Counted from the stretch's first letter, positions 33,301 to 45,339 are shown. The stretch: DNA of 64,000 bases from Ramazzottius varieornatus (GCA_001949185.1 BDGG01000002.1:279783-343782); one strand, 5' to 3'. The notes: generated from the letters alone by a model not told the origin. A program made the numbers and translations.

Positions 33301-34649
33301 CAGCAAAGTGGCAGGGGAACGCCCTTCGGCGGCACTTCAAATTTTCGGCCACTTTGAATTTTTCTGTTGAGTATAGAAGAAATTCCCACCGAATCTGACA
33401 ATGGCATACGAGACAGGAGGTACCTCTCAACGTTTGCCTTTTTTTTGAAAGTAATCCATGAAGCGACAAAAATCATATAAATTCATAAAGCCGTGGAGGC
33501 CCAATCTAACCGCTGAAACTTCAAGTTGCTAGATTCGTTTGCCACAGCTGGGAACTGGCTATCCATCTTTATCTGATAGAGGAAGATTTTTCCCAGGCAA
33601 AGCAAAAAATAGCAAGCTGATGAACTGAATACGGAGCTCGCAACAGCGCAGTGACGGTGCTTTTGGGATCGTTTTGATCCCATGGTGCTGCAGGTATTAA
33701 GACAACCTGAGCGGTTGTTACAGGAAATAAAAATTTGCTGCCGACTATTCTTCAAACTCCCGAGCGAGGTAAGAGGAGAGGTGCTGAAGCAGAAAAAAGT
33801 GAATAGCTGCCTTTGACACGGTTCGCCCGATTCCTGTGGCGCATGCCATGCACAAAGATAACAGGCTCAGATGAGGGTGTGGTGCGGACATGTATGGAGA
33901 ATGTCAACGACGACGGCACTGTGATAATCTTTTGACAATGCGATCAGCATGGGCGTTTTGTGGAGAATCTTCTTTTATCGACGATCAAACAAGCAGTAAA
34001 TTTGAAAGCAGTTATCTCCTCTTTCTTCACAGCGTTGTCAAACCTTCGTACAATGTAAGTACCACTAAACCATTACCGTTTGACTTGTGTTGGTACTTGG
34101 TAGAAAGAGATGACGCGTACGCCGTACAGGGGATGTAGCTAATGAACGCGATATTGTTCACGGTCGACGACAAAATAACGACCTCGCTCTTTAATGCGTT
34201 TGACGGGAACTTGAATTATCAAGATGTTTGCTTACAGCGGACGTCATGGCACATACTACTGCGTATCTCCTTTCACAATTTCCGTGAATGGGTTCGTCGC
34301 GTAGAACTCTCGCATGCGGCTTGCGTCCCTATCCAAGTCGCACAATAATATGTTGTTGCGAAAATGCTGTTCAACAGTATCATCCACACTCCGGATCTGC
34401 TTGTGTCCATACATAAAGAATCCTCGTGCATACATAAAGTATCCATGTCTTAGATCACCTTGTAACTAACCTGTGGAACCATTTCTAGCACGTTATCTTT
34501 GGTGGGTCTACAGTGTGACACCGTGACGCAGTTGCAGTTCGAGGGGGTTGAAACCCGCGTCATTTTCAGGAGCCTTTCGCGGGTTGGTTCCCAGGAAAGG
34601 GGGCCAGCTCGACAACAACATCCTGATCAGAAGATGTGGCAGACCGTTG
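33301..34649. other. repeat-derived spacer, nothing recognised
   Basis: Lies between the piggyBac fragment and the retroelement. It probably includes further degraded transposon sequence. No gene seen. Confidence 0.35.
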
Positions 34650-37520
34650 GGCGCTTGGCCATAACAAGAGAATGGAAAGGCTCCCAATACGCAGGCATCA
34701 TTTCCTCTCTGTATGTCTACGCTAAAACGCTGTCTAAGAAATTTCTGACGATCTTCTTTCACCCGTGTCGACTGCAACTTTCTTCCCGACTTCTCCTAGC
34801 AAACTCGCCTCTGAAGGACCGAAACTTCCGTAGGTCTCGACCCCAACTGGACAGAAAAGTACCGACCTTCCAGGTTCCGAAATACTTTGTTCGCTTGAGA
34901 TCTTCGGCTTTGTTGACTGCATAACCCGCGTTCTCCGCCGACCCACCAACATGACTGTCTCACAGCGTGTCCACACAGGTAACGTCCCAGACTAATGCCT
35001 TATCTTCCTCCCAAGGAACGAGCGTCATTCCATCAGGCCGCTTTCGTGTGTCGTCTCTCAACACAACGTTAGGCTCGAGTACTGCATGGGACTGATAAGT
35101 AACTAGAGCACGGCGCAGCGATTCGTTCAGGGCCGAGTGTTGGCTGTGCCGACCAGCACTGTACCTACAGCTTAGTCCGTGTCTCCCGTAGACGTCAACC
35201 GTTGCTGAACATCTACAGGTGTGCGGCTCAAAGATAGGCGCGCCGGTTCACAGATGCGAAGGGCCTCCAGCGGGAGTTCAGTTCCCGACACCTCCATCCA
35301 TGATGTCAACTCAGCCGCGCACAGTTCATCCAGTCGAAGTCAGCAACCATGGAGGTGCCCATTTGCTTCGCAGAAGAAATAGAGATCAAGCAGGCTGAGA
35401 GGGCATTCTTGTGCTCGGCGATGGCCGAGTCCACCTTTTGCGACCGGAAGGCTTGCTTGTTTCCAGACCGGATCCGTCATCTTGGCGTTTGTACTCCCTG
35501 CGGCGCTGCTGCGAAGAACACCATCAAAGTTACGGAGTAGATCTGGAAATTTTCACACAGACTACATCGCAAAACATATAACAACTTTGGCAGAAACATA
35601 CAATTCTTCGACAAAAATAGCGCCTGATGGGCAGCTAGTTTTCCTAGTCTTGATGCCATCAGCTTGGCGAGTCTTCTCCTGTAAGACTGGTCCACGCTGC
35701 TGAGGGGGCTGAGGGGGGGGGGGTGGTGACGATCGGGAAAATGGCCTTGGCGTGCGATTTGGTTGTCAGCTGTTCTTTCTTGCTACCGCCAAAGATGAAG
35801 ATCACACACTTGTCTAAGTTCAGTTCCAGACCAAGACCCGCACACTGATCGGCTACTCGCTGGAAGACTTCAATTACCCTGTCGACATCCCCTCCAATTG
35901 TGGCATCATCGAGATACCAGCAGTTGAAGTCGGACTTCAAGGACTTGGACAGGTCTTTTGTCACCAGGCAGAAGAACAGAGATCCCAAAGGGTCTCCCTG
36001 CTGAACTCCACGAGCTGACTGAAGAACCTGGTTACCGTAAATGAGGTTGGAGGGTCGGCTGTACATCTGGGAGGCGAAGTGAAAGTATTGCAGCTTACCT
36101 TCTCCACTTCCGCTAATAACCTGCCACGATAAACAGTATTAAAAGCATCTCTGAAGTCAAGCTTCAGCAAAACTTGACATTCCGCGCCGTTTCTTGACAA
36201 GAAGGTGCGAGCTGCGTGGACTGCTGCTCTGCACCGCCTTTAGTTCCTTAGTCGACTTGCTCTGGTCAAAGCTGTGCGCTCATTTCCGTCATGACGCGTT
36301 TACTGACAACTTTACCAGCTAGGCGGTGTAGGGTGCAGCCAACCGCGATAGGACGTACACCACCATCCTTGGCCAAGGCAGTTAGGGATGCACCGTACAG
36401 GAATGAACACATCCCGGCTGGCACTTTCCCATTCAGCATATGAGTAGCTAAAGAGGCCAGGGCTTCCAGTAGTTCCGTAGACATGCCGTCATTCAGACCG
36501 GCAGTCATGTCTTTCAGGTGTTGCGGTCTCAGTCCGTCAGCTCCACCAGCAGATCCATGCGGACAACTGAAAAAGGTACTGCGGGTTTCCCGGGCAGTTA
36601 CCGGAGGGACGGCTGGAACGTCGTCATCCATTGGTTCGTCAATGACTCGCTGGTCAACCGTGTGTTTCTTCCGGAGGGCCTTCAGCGTCTCGGTAGTTCT
36701 TGGGGCTATCGAATCTTCCGAGGCGAGAGTCCGCACCGCGCCAATAATGTCTTCCTCGTTAAGTTTGGCTTCCACTCTTTTCCGAAGAACGGTGTCGCTG
36801 TCAGGTGGCTTATTCCGGCTGGCTTTCTACACGGGAATGTTTTCACATGCTTGTGGGCGACTGATGTTGGCTTCAACGAGAGACGTAAGAGACTGTTTTT
36901 CTCGCGAAGACTCGTCCGGTTGGGCAACGGCTGTGGAAGGAAAACAGGAACTTACGCCAGGACTCTTCGTCGTTCTTCTGATAAGAGTCCCTGAGCAGTT
37001 TCAGGCTGGCAGCCGCTGCCGTTGGTCTGGTGCCTTTGGGGATCCGGCGAAGCGCTGAGGATCGGAAACATCGGAGGAGCTCGTCTTCCTGGCTTTCCCG
37101 GGACACTTCGGCCGGAAGTTGTGCGGCTTGCTGTCTGGAAAGCTTGATGACACGGTCTTGACTGGACTGGCTGTCTCTGTGCTTGTTCAGCCCAGCTTGG
37201 GCCTTTGTTTTCTTGTCGCATAGGTCTCACTCTAAGGTCGCTTGGCTGGCCATATGGCTGAAACGGAAACCAACCACGGCAAAGACAATACTGTGGCTCG
37301 CAGAGGTGAGAGTCCACTTACGGGTATAAAACTCCCTGCAGGGTAGCCTGATGCACACAGAGCACCCCTGAGTTATCCACCGAAAACACGGCAGGTAACT
37401 GCTCTGGTGCCACCGCTGTTCAGGCGGAAATAGAGTAGGGACGGCCGAACTCTTGATTGACTGGTCGACGTCGGGAACAGCTGATTGGAGCAAACCACCT
37501 GCAAGACTGCACAACGGCAG
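34650..37520 (-). mobile_element. non-LTR-type retroelement, decayed
   Basis: A continuous but frameshifted trail of reverse-transcriptase coding sequence on the minus strand. It runs from a Cys/His-containing N-terminal segment near 37300 to a C-terminal segment (ETYGSFGPSEASLL, then SVDIQRGNDACVLGAF) near 34690. Stops and frame changes separate the pieces, so it is inactive. I saw no clear poly(A) tail or target duplication. Confidence 0.8.
35659..36775 (-). pseudogene. reverse transcriptase core, frameshifted
   Basis: The RT motifs occur in order. SAGGADGLRPQHLKD is in the fingers. KDGGVRPIAVGCTLHRL is followed, after a break, by KLDFRDAFNTV with the first catalytic Asp. ARGVQQGDPLGSLFFCL comes next, then YLDDATIGGD with the catalytic YxDD box. 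The N-terminal part (36266-36775) ends in a stop, and the central part shifts frame near 36060. Downstream, QASLPVAKGGLGHRRA near 35430 belongs to the same protein. Confidence 0.85.
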
Positions 37521-38190
37521 CTTACGACCACAGCACCATAGGGTACAGAACGTACCTGGTAGACTTATGTGGCCCTCAGCACACGTAAGAAGGAGTGTGG
37601 AGTCGGATGAGCGTCGCAGAATCTGGAAGAACGTTCGGGTGGCGTCATCGCGGCTGAATTTGTCATTTTGTTCGCGCCGATGTCAGTTCAAGCCGCGGCT
37701 GCTCTAGGGTGGGGACCATTATTCCATCCATTACGAAATCCCGCGATGAACTCCCGGGTGTACCTACACCCGTGTTAAGTCTATCCCGCGATCGACAAGT
37801 CCCGCGTGGGACTTGTCCGAGACACCGTCTTCTCAGATCCCCACCTCTGCAACAAGACACCCTCTGTATCCAGCCACATCTTCGGCTGAAAAAACGCTCG
37901 TTTGTCGTAATACGAAGAGTGCTTGAACGGCCTCCATTCTTTGGTTGATTGTCTGTTATTATTGATAGCACTCACAAGCAGGCTGAAGCAGCTGATCATT
38001 CTGGTTGTCCATTCCCATATGGTTTCGGCGGGTTGCTCTGTTCTCGGATATCTCTTCTCCTGTTCCTGCTACAGTGGGCTGTTGTCCTCAGGCGAGTAGG
38101 AGGTACACGCAAAGAAGGTGAGCATACAAAACATTGCTTGCGAAGAGGATTGCCTTGTCAACTGTTTCGCCTCTCAGCCAGGCTTGAGGG
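37521..38190. other. intergenic; small hairpins only
   Basis: Contains two adjacent short perfect hairpins near 37751-37817: CGGGTGTA/TACACCCG and GACAAGTCCC/GGGACTTGTC. No gene was recognised. It should contain the promoter of the 14-3-3 gene. Confidence 0.45.
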
Positions 38191-39383
38191 ATGGGTGAGA
38201 GTCCACGAGAAATGTGCGTCTTCGCCGCCAAGCTGTCGGAGCAAGCGGAACGTTACGACGAGATGGCCGCCGCAGTGAAGGACATGGTTCGAGCAGCTGG
38301 AGCAGCGGACCTATCACCGGAAGAACGCAGCTTGTTATCCGTGGCCTACAAGAACGTCACCGGAAGTCGGCGAGCCGCCTGGCGTATCCTCTCCACGCTG
38401 GAAGCCAGAGCTACGCAACCCCAACACCGCCAACATAACGGCCATAGTGGAAAAGACGAGGATGTCGACATGAAACTGGCTCAAGCTTCGAAGGTAATCC
38501 GCTCACGTCTCTTTGTTTCAATTTCTTCGGACGCATCTTTCGCTCTTTAGCTGCGGCAGGAAGTGGAAAAGGAACTGAGGACTCTTTGTGACGACATCGT
38601 GAGTCTTCTGGATAAGACGCTCATCCCACAAGCAACGCTGGGAGAAAGCAAAGTCTTCTATTACAAAATGTACTGTTTCTAGCCGGAAGTGACATTGTCA
38701 ACTTTCTGACCGTTCAGTTTGGATGTTGCTTATAGTGTAGCCTGATTTCAGGAAAGGAGATTACTTTCGTTACTTGGCTGAGCTGACTTCGGCGGACAAG
38801 AAAGACATATCCGAGACTGCCCAGACGGCCAAGAAGGGGGTGGCCGAGAGCGCGCAAGTGGCCTACCGAACGGCCATGGACATTGCCAACAGCGAGCTGG
38901 CTCCCACACACCCCATACGGTAAGAGATGCTTCTTGGATATCGAGCACAGTTAACCCCCAGCTTTTGTCAAAGTTCTGTGCTTTTCAGCCTGGGTTTGGC
39001 CCTCAACTTTAGCGTCTTCTACTACGAAATCATGCAGAGCCCTGATCGCGCTATCCGCTTGTCGAAGGTAAAGCTATCTCACAGTCAGGAACGTGCACGT
39101 GTCCTGTGACTGCTGTCAGGGCCGCGCTGGGCACGGGCTTGATTGCGATCTCGTAGAGAAAGGGCAATTCGAGCCTAGTTCACAAGTTTGCAGGTCTCTT
39201 CCTGACTTTTTGTCCTCTGATTCGCAGAGTGCCTTCGACGACGCGATCGCCGAGCTGGACAATCTGACGGAGGAGTCGTACAAAGACTCGACGATGATTT
39301 TGCAGTTGCTGCGAGACAACTTGACGCTATGGTCGGCAGATGGAGTGGCTGAGGACAAGGACGCTAACGACATGGATAACTGA
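38191..39383 (+). CDS. 14-3-3 family phospho-binding adaptor
   Basis: Five exons (38191-38493, 38551-38669, 38752-38919, 38989-39067, 39228-39383) give 274 residues in phase. 14-3-3 dimers bind phosphoserine/threonine proteins. Signature blocks are [31 protein letters not shown] (groove Lys and Arg), [26 protein letters not shown] and [20 protein letters not shown], ending [13 protein letters not shown]. It is somewhat longer than typical members (about 245-255) because of a His/Gln-rich insertion after helix 3 ([16 protein letters not shown]). The N terminus is also atypical ([12 protein letters not shown]). The start is the first ATG after in-frame stops; an alternative upstream exon cannot be excluded. 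Confidence 0.93.
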
Positions 39384-40467
39384 AATGGCCACGCACTGGC
39401 CAATTTTGCACTTCCTTACCAGGGTACTATTGTTGGTTTTATGTGGTTATTTGAAAATTCCTGTCCATTGTTGATACATTATCGTTGATGAGGTTTTCCA
39501 ATCTTGTGATATACACTGTTGCTCCTCCAGCTGACCGATATCTCCGATTTGATACGACGGGTCGTCACGATTAACCTTGCCAATAACTTTTGCCTTGTCA
39601 ACACCGCACCGTGATCCGAGAAGGAGAACTTTTCTATCATAATGTTACAGACTGATACTCCAACTTATATTTTCTATCTTTTAATTTTTCGTTATTCTAA
39701 ACGTTTCGCGAACTTGACAAAGTAACAAGTTCAAGGTTTCTCTTGTCTCAAAAAATCTGGCAACGCTTTTAGCTTGCGCAAATGGATGGTGGTCCTTGCA
39801 CGCATTTGTTCATGAAAGTAACCAACACACCCACTGTATTTCGACGAATTGCTCCTGCTGGTCACCAGTGGGAATGATACGGAAGCTTGGCCAACAAACT
39901 CGACAAGACTGTTTTGCCAAGTGGCACACGTTGTTAGTGTCATGGACTTGAAGCGTGCGCCACTTTGAAATGCAATCCAGTCAACTTTGACTCTTTTCCC
40001 AAGTGACGCATGTTCTCGGTGTTCCTGGTGTGAGCGTGCGCGAATTGGAAAAATCATCTTGCCCAGTTTGTCTGCTACTTATACTGACGCTGCAATTTGA
40101 TGCCAGCAGGCGTCATTGTTGGGAGTTCAGAGAGGTGCTTGACATGGATCGCTGGGTGTCATCCGCTGATCATATTCCATCAAACATCAGACCAACGCTG
40201 TCAGACCCCATTAGAGTTTCCTGTACGGGAAACCCAATAAGACAAGGAAGGACGGGCCGGACCGTTGGTCGCTCCACAATCGCGCAGCGCTGGTGTTGAT
40301 AATGAGCAGCGTTCATCCATTATCTGTCGAACGAGTTATGTATCGACCTGACACTGCGTGGGAATTATGAGCAACTTAGCGGCGACCTTGTGTAGGTGTC
40401 TCTCGCCATCACCGCACGCTGTTGAGCTCATTTGAGTCTGGATACCTTTCCCTGTGCCTTGACAAAG
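39384..40467. other. intergenic with a pair of palindromic repeats
   Basis: Contains the palindromic pair at 39896-40070. Otherwise nothing was recognised. Confidence 0.45.
39896..40070. repeat. palindromic GGCGCAC element, tandem pair (intergenic)
   Basis: The first copy is AACTCGACAAGACTG ... CAAGTGGCACACG ... AAGCGTGCGCCACTTTG. The second is CCCAAGTGACGCATG ... GAGCGTGCGCGAATTGG ... ATCTTGCCCAGTTTG. This is one of the clearest examples of full-length outer arms, and one of the few copies outside a gene. Confidence 0.85.
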
Positions 40468-41857
40468 ATGATGCGGGGTTTCTGGGCGCTCTTGCTGGGT
40501 GTGGTAGTCTGGTGGACGTTGGCCGAGGGTTTCGCGGGATCGGTGACCAACCTGAACGCCACACAGAGGACTAGTGGGAATATCCAGATGCACCCGCTCC
40601 ATGCCCAGATGAAGGAGCAGCGCCACCGAACCAGCGAACCCAAAGGTTCGTCAAGTATTCTGGATAACAAAGTAGAAACATGTAAATGAACCTTGCCGCT
40701 CCCATTGTATCTTATACCAATGTTTACCCAGTTGGAGCAGATGAATTAACCGGTGGTCTGTCTTTCTTTCTTGCAGCCGTCCAGCGAGCCGACAACAGAG
40801 AGCCGGATGTCTGTGAGACGTTCAGTTTTACGGTCAAGGGCGGATCGATGACGCGCGATGAAAGTTGTGGGAATAATTCGGCACAGATTGAGGAAGTCAA
40901 CGAGGCTATTAACAAGCTGAAAGCCCAATCACAAGTTGATCGGGAGATGCGCCACAGGTACGCCAAGCGTCGGCAAATTCGTTATACCGAGGAAAGCTTG
41001 TAGAAAACCGGCACTGTAGCGCTTCATTCTCAGCTCAAGCTGAGATCGTGCCATTTTATTTCGTCCAAAACTAAAATCAAATTCCAGAAAGATTTCAAAA
41101 GCTTTCATTTTGTTTCAAGTGGTGAAGGCCGTGAAGGATCAGAAAGACCAACAAGTTCGGTTATCCAACTAAAAAGTACAATCGTTTCAAGTGGCATTTT
41201 AGGATAAAGAAACATAAGATCAGTGGTTGTGTTGTTCATCTGTATAGGTTGGAACTTCAAGTGCTTCATGAGACGGGAGAGAACCAAAAACTGAAGAGCG
41301 AACTTTTGGGCAACCGGGCGGAAATGGAGAAGCTGAAGAACCAAATCCTGCAGCTGGAAGTACTGATATGGCGGGAGAAGTTTATGTACGAAAACCAGAC
41401 GGGACTGATCATTCGGGAGCTGCAGTCCAAGGTCGACAACATGTCGCAGCACGTCAACGACCAACTGGACATCCTGCAGGAATACGTCAATGGCAGGATA
41501 CCGGTGCGTGGTCCCGATGGCTCCATCCGTAAGTCATTTACTCTTCGTCCTTGACGGTAGAAATATCGATAACGGTGGTCGGCGTTGGTTGCAGAGTGTC
41601 ATTTCGAGAAGACGCCCAATGCCGGTATTCTCCATTACAACGACAAGCAGCTGCGCGTCAACAATGTCATGGAGTGCCTCAAAGCATGCTTGACAGAAAC
41701 CATGTTTAACTGTCGCTCCGTAGATTATCTACGGACCGGTACCAACCACCAGAATACCGGTGAATGTCTCCTCAGTAAAGATAATCATTTTACAGTGCCG
41801 GAGGAGAATTTTAATTCCTATGTTGGCTGGGACTATTATATTAAAATTTGCAAATAG
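40468..41857 (+). CDS. secreted coiled-coil protein with C-terminal PAN/Apple-like domain
   Basis: Four exons (40468-40681, 40777-40957, 41248-41528, 41595-41857) give 312 residues in phase. The N terminus is a clear signal peptide (MMRGFWALLLGVVVWW). Residues of about 105-215 are heptad-rich and charged (LLGNRAEMEKLKNQILQLEV), predicting an oligomerising coiled coil. The C-terminal 85 residues have a PAN/Apple-like cysteine layout with CLKACL, FNCRSVDY and GECLLSKD, ending in an aromatic strand (YVGWDYYIKIC). Likely an extracellular adhesion or matrix protein. The exon 1 donor is uncertain: GTTCGT at about 40645 would also keep phase. Confidence 0.8.
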
Positions 41858-41888
41858 ACCTCACAGTATTTCTCATCCGCTCCAGCCA

Positions 41889-41894
41889 AATAAA
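41889..41894 (+). promoter_or_regulatory. polyadenylation signal of the coiled-coil/PAN gene
   Basis: AATAAA 31 bp after the stop codon. Confidence 0.6.
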
Positions 41895-42113
41895 GGCCCG
41901 CAGCCGGCTAACGTCACACATGTAAAACGATTACTAAGAATTGCCACCAGTCTAGAAAGCTGAGGGAGGGTTGAAAGGTGCGTAAGAGACAACGCGAGAA
42001 GCAACGTCTTCTCTCAAGTCGGCATCCATCCAGGGAACCCACCTGTGCCAAGACAAGTTCATTTGTTACGGCAATATCTGTTTTCTTTGGCACCGAGTGA
42101 GGGCTGCTCGAAC

Positions 42114-45100
42114 CTACCGCTGGTTCCACCTGTCGGGATGAGACCGGGGGTCGAAGAATCTACTCTCGGAGGGGATCATACTTTGAGCATGGGTAACGTT
42201 GATCATATGCTCTAGATGCTGGACGAAGGCCGCCCCCTCTTTGGCCAGGTTTCGGGCTTCGCAGGGGTCAGGGATTAGTTCAAAGAGGCAAGCCGCCACA
42301 TTGGGATTACACTTCTCACCGACCTCCGTCCCCGGTGGATACTTTTGACAGTTAGCCGATGCGGGAGTGACCAGTTTCACTTGATCCTGCGCACTGGTGC
42401 CTTCGGTCCGAGTCCTGTCAAACGGTCTGAAGTTATTGACAGCTTGGACTTTCAGGACAGGACCAAACAGCATTCAGTCACTGATCGACACAGTACAGGT
42501 GCGGGTACGATGGGTAATTATTGGGCCAGTAAAAATTATGGGACAGGCCTTTTCACTACGGCGCGTACGAAAGCACATATGTACACGACCGATTCACATT
42601 GATGTATTAATAATTTTCGCCACTTTTCTGCGGTTGAATTTCTATTTGGCCATCCTTTCCGCCCGTCCCATAATTTGTACTGTCCCTTCGTGCGTGTACC
42701 GGTAACGTACCATCCCAAGAACTTTTTGGTCCACGTGGGTCCTTTGATAAATTTCCACATGTTCAGGACATTGCCTTGCCTGTCCAGCTGGTTGGAAATG
42801 AAAGCTCGTCTGCCGTTGGGTGTCAGTTCAACGACCAGATCGTTGCGTGGAGCTCCTTTGCCCTGCGGTATACCCTCGTTGATGGCTTTCCCCTGGCTTA
42901 CACTGCCTTCCCTGTAGGGATCTGGACTTTGGGAGACCCAGCTGCCGCATGCCGCTTCGTACAGGGTGGGCAGCCAGTCAATCAAGTGGAACAAGTCATT
43001 GTAGACTCGGCCAGATCTCTTGATCAAGGGCGACCAGATGAAGGAGGGTGTTCGAACACCCCCTTCGAAATCGTGGGACTTGGAGTGACGCATGGGCCAA
43101 TTGGAGCCATGGATGACTCCGCGTTGTAAGCCGGGATCGATGTCGTAATGCGAGGCGTCAGCGGCACCATTGTCCGACATGAAGGCGATGATGGTGTTGT
43201 CCAGAATACCCTTGTTGCGCAAAGCATCGACAATGTGCTTGACCTGCTCGTCCAGAGCCTGAATTTGAGCTGCGAAAAGGCCAAGCTTTAACAGCGGGTG
43301 GGCAGGAGGCTAGGGAGGTGACCTGCTTACCCAGCTGCTTGCGCCGTTCGGTAAATTTAGCGCTGAGTTTCTGGATGGGAGGTCGCTGGAGGTACTGCGG
43401 CATGGTGAGCTGGCTCTCGTTGCCCAGCGGTCCATCTTGACTGGCTCGGGGGGTGGGAGTGGCATAGTACAGAAAGAGGGGCTTGTTGGGGTCGGCGTTG
43501 TAAATCTTCTGCTCGGCCTTCTCAAGAAGCAGCTCCGGAAGGTAATCATTATTGACCACTTCCACCGGTACAAACTTGTCGTTCTCATACGAATCCCTTC
43601 CGCAGAATTTGACGGGATCCCACTACATAGAGAACACGTCAGATGTCTTAATTTTCACCTTCCAAAGGTGCAGCTCAACATGTCTGAGGAAATCTTGGAA
43701 GGTCAACTCACTTACCCATGCCACCGTATAATTAGCCAGTTGATATTGCCCGCGCCGTAACCCATCCAGTAATCGAAGCCCCGATGTGCTGAAAAAATGG
43801 ACATGTCATCATTCTCATCAAGGGCAGCACGTCTCTACTTGACGCTGCAACAGCTCACTGGGAAGAAAGGCCTCGGAATGTTGCCCCAGATGCCACTGCA
43901 AACAGATACATCAATGGTCAGTCCACCACAGCCAGCGCATAATGACACTGTTGGCTTGAGCAGTACCTTGCCAATAGCCACCGTCTGGTAGCCCAGCTCT
44001 TTGAAATACTGAGGCATGATCTTGAACTTGAGTGGTAATCCCCAAGGCTCTCCTTCACTGATGGGTATAAACATACCTGTGAAAAGTTCGACCTTTGAGA
44101 ATACGTGAGAGCAGCGGCATATTGGCCTGCATATGGTCAGAGATTCGAAGAGACATGTTATGACGCGCTGTATACCGACCGGTTTGGTGAGGGTATTTTG
44201 AAGCCATCAACGCCGCTCTTGACGGCCCGCAAGTCGGCAGGGAGTAATGTCGGTTGAGGATGACGCCTTCCCAGGCAAGCTAAAGCAGAGGTCATCAGGT
44301 CCGATGGGGCTGATAGGATGAGTGGAGGGCGTCAAGGGCGCCACCTCACTTCTATACCTGATCAATATTTGGTGTGGGCGTCTGAAAGTTTCCCTCTGTG
44401 AAGCCAACATCAGCGCGACCCTGTTAACAAAAGAAATACTGTATGACCGGTCTCACTGTCGTGGTCGCAATCAGTCTTGTTCCGATATGACTTTTTCAGA
44501 TTCAATTGCAATTACGATTAATCGGAATCCCTCGCGTAGCAGCAAATTTCAAATTGCAGGTACCTCGTCCTGGCTGGATCATCAATTACGATTAATTCGA
44601 AGTCAAGTTTCGACAACAATTGAAATTATTCGAATTATTGCGATGGTGTTTCGTAATTTGAGTTTCCATAAAAAAGCTTCTGTTCGGTACCACGCGTCGG
44701 ATGGGTAAGCGTTTACATTGACCCTCTGGTATTTCGCTGAGAATACGTCGCTCCCAAGCTATCCAGTACGGATGGCTCATCAGGGCTATCGTCAATACGG
44801 ACTGTTATGCTCCATGAAGGAGCCACGGTGCGTCGCATAGGCGTAAACTTAACCACACTGTCGCACCGTTAGTCACTCAATCAAGCACTGGCGGTGCTTC
44901 ACAAGGCGAGAAAGTGATACATCCACGTGCATTTTGCGCGCTTCTTTGGTGTCAGTTATTATTAGGATTACCAACATGTTGGATTTCAATTGTACATTAA
45001 AATATCTTTTCGTTCTTGTGATTCCGATTCAATTCCGATTAATATCGAATTGACCAACCCAGAATTTGTAATTTGAATTGTTATATCGGAGTTCCAAAAC

Positions 45101-45339
45101 CGTCAAATTCGGCCATTTTCAATTACGAGTTACAATAATCGGAACAACACTGGTCGCAATGGGAAGGGAGCTGAGGTGAAAGGAGTCAGACTTACCAGAT
45201 CGTCCGCCAGAATAATGACAATATTGGGTCTCTTGTTTTGTTGCGGTGGTGGACTTGGTATGAAGCATTCGGAGACTATAATTACAGTCAAAAAGAAGGC
45301 AAAAGACCGAAGAACAGCAACGATCCACCGGTAAGTCAT
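42114..45339 (-). CDS. arylsulfatase (ARSB/ARSI/ARSJ-like)
   Basis: Lysosomal or secreted sulfatase of the formylglycine family. Exons: 45339-45196 (signal peptide, then RPNIVIILADDL with metal-binding Asp), 44420-44358, 44279-44180, 44076-43967, 43895-43859, 43788-43716, 43622-43331, 43269-about 42705, and about 42450-42114. The catalytic Cys lies in PTCGPSRAAL (C-x-P-S-R). Other blocks are EPWGLPL, GYQTVAIGKWHLG, THRGFDYW, IIAFMSDNGAAD and the tail CLFELIPDPCEARNLA. One base is missing from the frame in exon 43788-43716: THRGFDYWMGYGAG is read in one frame and QYQLANYTVAW in the next. A single extra G in the GGG run restores it. The exon 8 end is approximate. Substrate unknown. Confidence 0.88.
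42523..42686. repeat. imperfect foldback in the last intron of the arylsulfatase
   Basis: The left arm is GGGCCAGTAAAAATTATGGG and the right arm is the complement of GGGACAGTACAAATTATGGG, about 164 bp apart end to end. The core AAATTATGGG resembles the ends of the TDG-intron foldback, so the two may be related. Confidence 0.6.
44472..45152. mobile_element. non-autonomous hAT-type element, 681 bp (arylsulfatase intron 1)
   Basis: The ends are CAGTCTTGTTCCGATA at the left and the complement of CAGTGTTGTTCCGATTA at the right. They are flanked by an exact 8-bp duplication GTCGCAAT (44464-44471 and 45153-45160). Subterminal regions are AT-rich with repeated AATTGYAATTACGATTAATCGG-like motifs. No transposase is visible. 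Confidence 0.88.

Noticed and set aside
43437-43760. 107-codon plus-strand ORF
   Set aside because: It is the antisense shadow of arylsulfatase exons. I used its translation only to confirm the local base sequence.
42114-45339. Iduronate-2-sulfatase as the identity of the sulfatase
   Set aside because: The SDNG block, the EPWGLPL block and the CLFELIPDPCE tail fit the ARSB/ARSI/ARSJ group better.
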